Source: Chlorobiota bacterium
GTDB taxonomy: Bacteria > Bacteroidota > Ignavibacteria > OLB7
NCBI GenBank assembly: GCA_016710285.1
Contig: JADJXR010000001.1
Location: 806,001-870,000, forward strand
DNA: 64,000 nt
Direction of reading: 5' to 3'
The notes under the pieces are model-generated. The model was not told the DNA's origin. It saw only the letters and a program-made list of their open reading frames with translations, and ran no database searches. Shown in pieces: positions 60,464-64,000 of this stretch (positions are counted from its first letter, which is position 1; the number at the start of each line of letters is the position of its first letter). Made by a program: the position numbers and the translations under genes.

Positions 60464-62122
60464 TCACGTCTGAATCACCCCGGGGTTGAATGCCGGGATT
60501 TCGTGGTTGTGGCTGGCCATGGATAACCCGCGGGAGATGATCTGCCGGGTTTGGCGCGGGTCCACAATGCCATCCACCCAAAGGCGTGCGGCGGCGTACA
60601 GGGGGTGGGTGGTGGCGTTGTACCGTTCCTGAATTTCCCGCAGCAACGCTTGCTGTTCTTCGGTGCTGATGGTTTTCCCCTCCTTCTCAAGCTGCGCCAG
60701 TTTGATCGTCAGCATGGTTTTGGAGGCTTGCGCGCCACCCATCACCGCAATGTTCGCGCTTGGCCAGGCGTAGATCAGCCGGGGGTCGTACGCCTTGCCG
60801 CACATGGCATAGTTTCCGGCCCCGTAGCTGTTGCCGATGATGAACGTGAACTTCGGGACGGTGGAGTTGCTGACGGCGTTGACCATCTTCGCGCCATCCT
60901 TGATGATCCCCCCTTGCTCGGCCCGGGTTCCAACCATGAACCCGGTGACATCTTGCAGGAACACCAGCGGGATTTTCCGTTGGTTGCAGTTCAGGATGAA
61001 GCGTGCGGCTTTGTCGGCGCTGTCGCTGTAGATCACCCCACCAATCTGCATCTCCCCCCGCTCGGTCCGGACGATGTTCCGGTTGTTGGCAACGATTCCC
61101 ACCGCCCATCCATCAACCCGTGCGTAGCCGCAGATGATGGTTTTGCCGTACTCCGCTTTGTACTCGTCAAACTGGGATTCATCAATCAGCCGTGCAAGCA
61201 GTTGGTAAGTGTCGTAGGGGCGGGTGCGGTCGTGGGCAATCGCGGCGAACAGGTCATCTTCCGGGAAGGCTGGCAGCTGTGGCGTGGCGCGGTCGAACAG
61301 GTTCCGCTTGCCAAGCGTTGGGCTGAATTTGCCAACCAGCGAGCGGATCATGGAGATTGCTTCGGGGTCATCCTTCGGGCGGTAATCCGTCACGCCGCTG
61401 ATGGAGCAGTGCATCCGCGCACCGCCAAGCTCCTCGATCTCCGCCTTCTCCCCAATCGCCGCCTGCACCAACGCCGGTCCCGCCAAAAAAAGGGAGCCAT
61501 TCCCTTCCACAATCAAGGCTTCGTCGGACATAATCGGCAGGTAGGCCCCGCCGGCAACGCAGGGTCCCATGATGCAAGCAATTTGTGGGATGCCCATGCT
61601 GCTCATCACGGCGTTGTTCCTAAACTGCCTGCCGAAATGCTCTTTGTCGGGGAAGATTTCATCCTGCATCGGAAGGAAGACCCCTGCGCTGTCCACAAGG
61701 TAGATCACCGGAAGGCGGTTCTCGATGGCGATTTCCTGCGCCCGCATATTCTTCTTGGCGGTGAGGGGGAACCAGGCCCCCGCTTTTACGGTGGCATCGT
61801 TGGCAACAATCATGCACTCGCGCCCCTCCACAATTCCAACGCCAGCAACCACCCCTGCCGAGGGCGCGCCCCCTTCTTCTTGGTAGAAACCGTGGGCGGT
61901 GTGAAGGCCGATCTCCATGAACCATGTGCCGGGGTCAATCAGCAGGTTGATCCGTTCGCGGGCGGTGAGCTTCCCTTTTTTGTGGAGCCGCTCGGCCGCT
62001 TTTGCGCCGCCGCCGGCGCGTGTGCGTTCGTCGGCAGCAAGGATGTCGTCAAGCAGTGCGCGGTTGGTCTGGTCGTTCTTCTGGAATGCAGGTGTTTGCT
62101 GCAGAGGGGAGCCGATAAGCAT
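60464..62122 (-). CDS. Acyl-CoA carboxylase carboxyltransferase subunit (MccB-like)
   Basis: A 552-residue carboxyltransferase of the biotin-dependent acyl-CoA carboxylase family. N-terminal crotonase-like half: 'KLTARERINLLIDPGTWFMEIGL' and 'IVANDATVKAGAWFPLTAKKNMRAQEIA'. Signature: 'IYLVDSAGVFLPMQDEIFPDKEHFGRQFRNNAVMSS', typical of methylcrotonoyl-CoA carboxylase beta chains. C-terminal half: 'IPLVFLQDVTGFMVGTRAEQGGIIKDGAKMVNA'. It would transfer carboxyl from biotin to an acyl-CoA, most likely in leucine breakdown. The matching biotin carboxylase/biotin carrier subunit is not in the window; substrate specificity (methylcrotonoyl versus propionyl or geranyl) is inferred from the signature only. 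Confidence 0.9.
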   Translation of the reverse strand: MLIGSPLQQTPAFQKNDQTNRALLDDILAADERTRAGGGAKAAERLHKKGKLTARERINLLIDPGTWFMEIGLHTAHGFYQEEGGAPSAGVVAGVGIVEGRECMIVANDATVKAGAWFPLTAKKNMRAQEIAIENRLPVIYLVDSAGVFLPMQDEIFPDKEHFGRQFRNNAVMSSMGIPQIACIMGPCVAGGAYLPIMSDEALIVEGNGSLFLAGPALVQAAIGEKAEIEELGGARMHCSISGVTDYRPKDDPEAISMIRSLVGKFSPTLGKRNLFDRATPQLPAFPEDDLFAAIAHDRTRPYDTYQLLARLIDESQFDEYKAEYGKTIICGYARVDGWAVGIVANNRNIVRTERGEMQIGGVIYSDSADKAARFILNCNQRKIPLVFLQDVTGFMVGTRAEQGGIIKDGAKMVNAVSNSTVPKFTFIIGNSYGAGNYAMCGKAYDPRLIYAWPSANIAVMGGAQASKTMLTIKLAQLEKEGKTISTEEQQALLREIQERYNATTHPLYAAARLWVDGIVDPRQTRQIISRGLSMASHNHEIPAFNPGVIQT

Positions 62123-62200
62123 GAATGATGCGTTGGTAAAAATTGCGTGTTATGGTTGTTGGAGAACTATGGTATGGGAGAAGATTGTCTGTTTGCTGCG

Positions 62201-62521
62201 TCAGAAGGGGAGGCCTTTTCGTAGGCTTCGGATTCCCTTCATCATTTTGTCGTAATCAGCATGGGAGCCGATCCATATCCAGAGGAAGGTGCGTGGTTTG
62301 TTGGGAATAAAACCGCCAACGGCCCGCCATGCTATCCCAACCCGTACAGACCACAAGGGTGGAACCACTGGCTTGAAATCCAAGGAAGGGTGGCGAGGGT
62401 TTGCAAGCCATAGCCGATAGTTCGCCCGGGCCAATCGGCGCACCTCGGGAGGGAGTTAAAGATACAATCGCTTGAATTGGGCCGATCGGCGTGAGATCAG
62501 CCGGGTGGATGGAGTAATCAT
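62201..62521 (-). pseudogene. RelE/ParE-type toxin gene with in-frame stop
   Basis: Reading from the ATG at 62521, which overlaps the antitoxin stop as ATGA, gives 'MITPSTRLISRRSAQFKRLYL', then TAA at codon 22 (62458-62456). The same frame then goes on uninterrupted to a TGA at 62201-62203. The continuation 'LPPEVRRLARANYRLWLANPRHPSL' and 'VRVGIAWRAVGGF', with a WIGSHADYDKM ending, is the pattern of small RelE/ParE-family toxins of about 100 residues. The intact frame would be 106 residues, the expected family length. So this is either a toxin disabled by a single nonsense change or a sequencing error. A GTG at codon 26 could restart translation but would lack the N-terminal helix. Confidence 0.8.
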
Positions 62522-62721
62522 CCAAACCCACCTTCTTCCGTTTCGCCCCGATGGTATGCTTTTAGCGCATCTTGCCACATCAATTCCAGAAGCACCTTGG
62601 AGTCATCCGATTGCAGCAGTGCATCAAATTCGTCGTCAATCGGCTGGCGTTCTGGGTTTGGTGCGATCGGCTCTTGCGGCGGCGTATTCTTGCGAGGCGG
62701 TTGTGTGCGTGCTGTTGGCAT
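62518..62721 (-). CDS. Putative antitoxin of the RelE/ParE-type module
   Basis: A 67-residue protein (start ATG at 62721, MPTARTQPPRKN). The N-terminal half is Pro-rich and charged. The second half 'DDEFDALLQSDDSKVLLELMWQDALKAYHRGETEEGGFG' is acidic and helical, as in small antitoxins that wrap their toxin. Its stop codon overlaps the toxin start (ATGA), the usual translational coupling of such pairs. It lacks an obvious DNA-binding domain. The call depends on the neighbouring toxin. Confidence 0.65.
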   Translation of the reverse strand: MPTARTQPPRKNTPPQEPIAPNPERQPIDDEFDALLQSDDSKVLLELMWQDALKAYHRGETEEGGFG

Positions 62722-62864
62722 TGCTAATCTTCTCTCTCTTTCTGGTACATGACGCTGTCCTGAAAATAACACACGGCGTGCGGAAAAGTTGAGGTCCTTC
62801 TTCGCCCTTACATTGGCTTGGCCGAATGCTGTTGAAACCGCTGGTAAGCTGATGCCTCCGGTTG

Positions 62865-63140
62865 TCAGCCTGCTTCCCCGCTGGGGTGGTTATCGGCGGT
62901 GGATGGCGGTTGGTTGTTCTGCTGGGCCTGAGCCGCTTGCTCGGCCTGAGCTTCCTGCGCTTCCTGTTCTGCCCGCTCGGCGGCTTTTCCCCACAGGTCC
63001 ACCACCATCTCCAATTGGTCCAAACATTCCTCAAGCGTTTCGGCCCGCGCAACGTACCCTGGAAGCGATGAGACCTCGGCAGTATAACCCCCTTCTGGGG
63101 CACCGTAAATGATAACTCGGGGATGTGGTTTACGGCTCAT
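62865..63140 (-). CDS. HicB-like protein, copy 1
   Basis: A 91-residue protein starting at the ATG at 63140 (MSRKPHPRVIIYGAPEGG). Residues ~8-50 match the HicB antitoxin fold (VIIYGAPEGGYTAEVSSLPGYVARAETLEECLDQLEMVVDLW). The rest is an Ala/Gln/Glu-rich tail with no DNA-binding domain. No HicA toxin gene is adjacent. It is a tandem paralogue of the gene at 63249-63491, with a shared 50-bp sequence across the start. Confidence 0.8.
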   Translation of the reverse strand: MSRKPHPRVIIYGAPEGGYTAEVSSLPGYVARAETLEECLDQLEMVVDLWGKAAERAEQEAQEAQAEQAAQAQQNNQPPSTADNHPSGEAG

Positions 63141-63183
63141 TGCTGGCCCTCTCATCAAACAGTTTTTTTGCGATTGCGTGAAC
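63134..63183. repeat. 50-bp direct repeat over the HicB-like start, copy 1
   Basis: Spans the first codons and leader of HicB-like copy 1. The copy at 63485-63534 matches over 50 bases with one mismatch (tctcatc versus tctaatc), showing recent tandem duplication. Confidence 0.9.
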
Positions 63184-63248
63184 GAAGTTCTTTTGAAAAA
63201 CGCGGGCAAGTTGATGAACCCTTGCCAGCCTGCAATCCTTTGGTGCAG

Positions 63249-63491
63249 CTATCGTGGAGATGCCAAACTCCATGTTCGCATTCGCTCAATGGCGGCTTCA
63301 GTGGTGAGTAAAGGCTGATCCGTCGGCTGGGCGGTTTGCAGCCAAAGGTTCATCACTATCTCCAATTCCTTCATGCACTCCTCAATCGTTTCCCCCTGGG
63401 CAAGGCATCCCGGAAATGACGGTATCTCCGCTGTGTATCCCCCTTCTGGCGCAGGGTAGATGATGACTGGATGGTTGATGTTCTGGCTCAT
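63249..63491 (-). CDS. HicB-like protein, copy 2
   Basis: An 80-residue protein (start ATG at 63491, MSQNINHPVIIYPAPEGG). 'VIIYPAPEGGYTAEIPSFPGCLAQGETIEECMKELEIVMNLW' is the HicB domain, more canonical than copy 1 (PSFPGC against SSLPGY). A short tail 'TTEAAIERMRTW' follows. No HicA partner is seen: the ~110 bp between the two copies hold only a short open stretch with no recognisable toxin. Confidence 0.82.
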   Translation of the reverse strand: MSQNINHPVIIYPAPEGGYTAEIPSFPGCLAQGETIEECMKELEIVMNLWLQTAQPTDQPLLTTEAAIERMRTWSLASPR

Positions 63492-63534
63492 TGCTGGCCC
63501 TCTAATCAAACAGTTTTTTTGCGATTGCGTGAAC
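63485..63534. repeat. 50-bp direct repeat over the HicB-like start, copy 2
   Basis: Partner of 63134-63183. It covers the leader and first codons of HicB-like copy 2. Confidence 0.9.
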
Positions 63535-63573
63535 AGCCCCCCGCCAACCAGTGGCCACCTGCGGCCAGGAAGC

Positions 63574-64000
63574 TCAGACCACTGGCAGGCCGGTTTTGGA
63601 AATCCCGGCAAGGCCGCCGCTGACTTCGGTGAAGTTATGCACCCCGCGGGCTTTCAGGATTGAGGCGGCCATCATCGAGCGGTAGCCGCCGGCGCAGTGG
63701 AGATAGAAATGCCCGTTGGGGTCCATGCCCGCGGTCCAGTCGTTGATGAAATCAAGCGGCTTGTTTGTTGCCTGGGCAAGGTGTTGCGCCTGGAACTCGC
63801 TTTCGCGGCGGACATCAATCACCTGATCCTCCCCAAGTTTCACGCTGGCGGCGAACTCCTCGGGCAGAACCCGATGGACGGTATCCACCTCCTTCCCCGC
63901 ATCGCGCCAAGCATTGAACCCGCCGTGGAGGTGGCCCAACAAGTTGTCGAATCCAACGCGGGCCAGGCGCATGGCGGTCTCTTCTTCGCGCCCATCTTCG
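63574..64000 (-). CDS. Rhodanese-domain protein, C-terminal part (partial)
   Basis: Only the C-terminal ~142 residues are in the window; the frame stays open to base 64000, so the gene continues to the right. The visible part starts 'DGREEETAMRLARVGFDNLLGHLHGGFNAW', which is the end of one rhodanese domain, followed by a complete one: 'DQVIDVRRESEFQAQHL' and the active-site loop LHCAGGYRSMMAA with its cysteine. This pattern is known from proteins joining a metallo-beta-lactamase (persulfide dioxygenase-like) domain to two rhodanese domains, which handle sulphane sulphur. That the missing N-terminus is such a domain is inferred. Confidence 0.85.
   Translation of the reverse strand, partial: EDGREEETAMRLARVGFDNLLGHLHGGFNAWRDAGKEVDTVHRVLPEEFAASVKLGEDQVIDVRRESEFQAQHLAQATNKPLDFINDWTAGMDPNGHFYLHCAGGYRSMMAASILKARGVHNFTEVSGGLAGISKTGLPVV

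Noticed and set aside
60551..62128. 525-codon + strand frame opposite the carboxyltransferase
   Set aside because: The minus-strand product has clear family motifs; this one has none.
62636..63103. 155-codon minus-strand frame overlapping the antitoxin and HicB-like genes
   Set aside because: Out of frame with both supported genes; sequence is Arg/Pro-rich with no motif.

Overview
The window is GC-rich chromosomal DNA from a bacterium of the Fibrobacteres-Chlorobi-Bacteroidetes group. Several secreted proteins end in a C-terminal domain of the type IX secretion (PorSS) kind: PNPF(N) motif, 'GREV', and 'GLYYCRL' or 'GVYLVRI' endings. Shine-Dalgarno sequences are rare, and the style (GGDL-G-YPNPTI fibre repeats, many BNR beta-propellers) suggests the Ignavibacteria/Kapabacteria/Chlorobi branch. 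That placement is an inference from protein style, not from a marker-gene search.

Layout. 1-0.67 kb: a terminator of an off-window gene, then dispersed palindromic repeats. 0.67-8.9 kb: a minus-strand run of secreted proteins (one large beta-propeller protein and two pairs made of a cysteine-rich protein plus a small protein with a sorting-like C-terminus), broken by a repeat-rich gap at 4.8-6.4 kb, and headed by a hybrid regulator that joins a transposase-like helix-turn-helix region to a LuxR-type helix-turn-helix. 9.2-10.1 kb: a lipoprotein. 10.2-24.35 kb: a minus-strand cluster of four genes, two of them giant (1586 and about 1947 codons), with a tail-fibre-like repeat protein and a small secreted protein. 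This is the least explained and most interesting locus. 25.0-27.6 kb: an M1 aminopeptidase and tRNA-Thr. 27.6-29.75 kb: dense repeats around an acyltransferase. 29.7-30.9 kb: a type I restriction specificity subunit without partners. 31-36.6 kb: two BNR-type secreted proteins and an ankyrin protein.

36.8-54.1 kb is mostly housekeeping: asnS, a Ppx/GppA phosphatase, lepA, signal peptidase I (with a remnant of a second copy), an ECF sigma factor and a probable anti-sigma factor, arfB, glmS, a membrane protein, speA, an outer-membrane protein with a lipoprotein, gatB and tRNA-Asn. 54.4-64 kb: a 1034-residue surface protein with four exactly spaced 76-residue repeats, a stand-alone DUF262/DUF1524 (GmrSD-type) defence gene, an acyl-CoA carboxylase beta subunit, a toxin-antitoxin pair whose toxin has an in-frame stop, two tandem HicB-like genes, and the end of a rhodanese-containing protein that runs off the window.

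The intergenic DNA carries a conspicuous mosaic repeat family: a 179-bp inverted-repeat cassette, an 80-bp element, and local 93-bp and 125-bp tandem arrays, all built from a shared set of short palindromes. No transposase is seen in the window. All functional calls rest on motifs read by eye, without database search.
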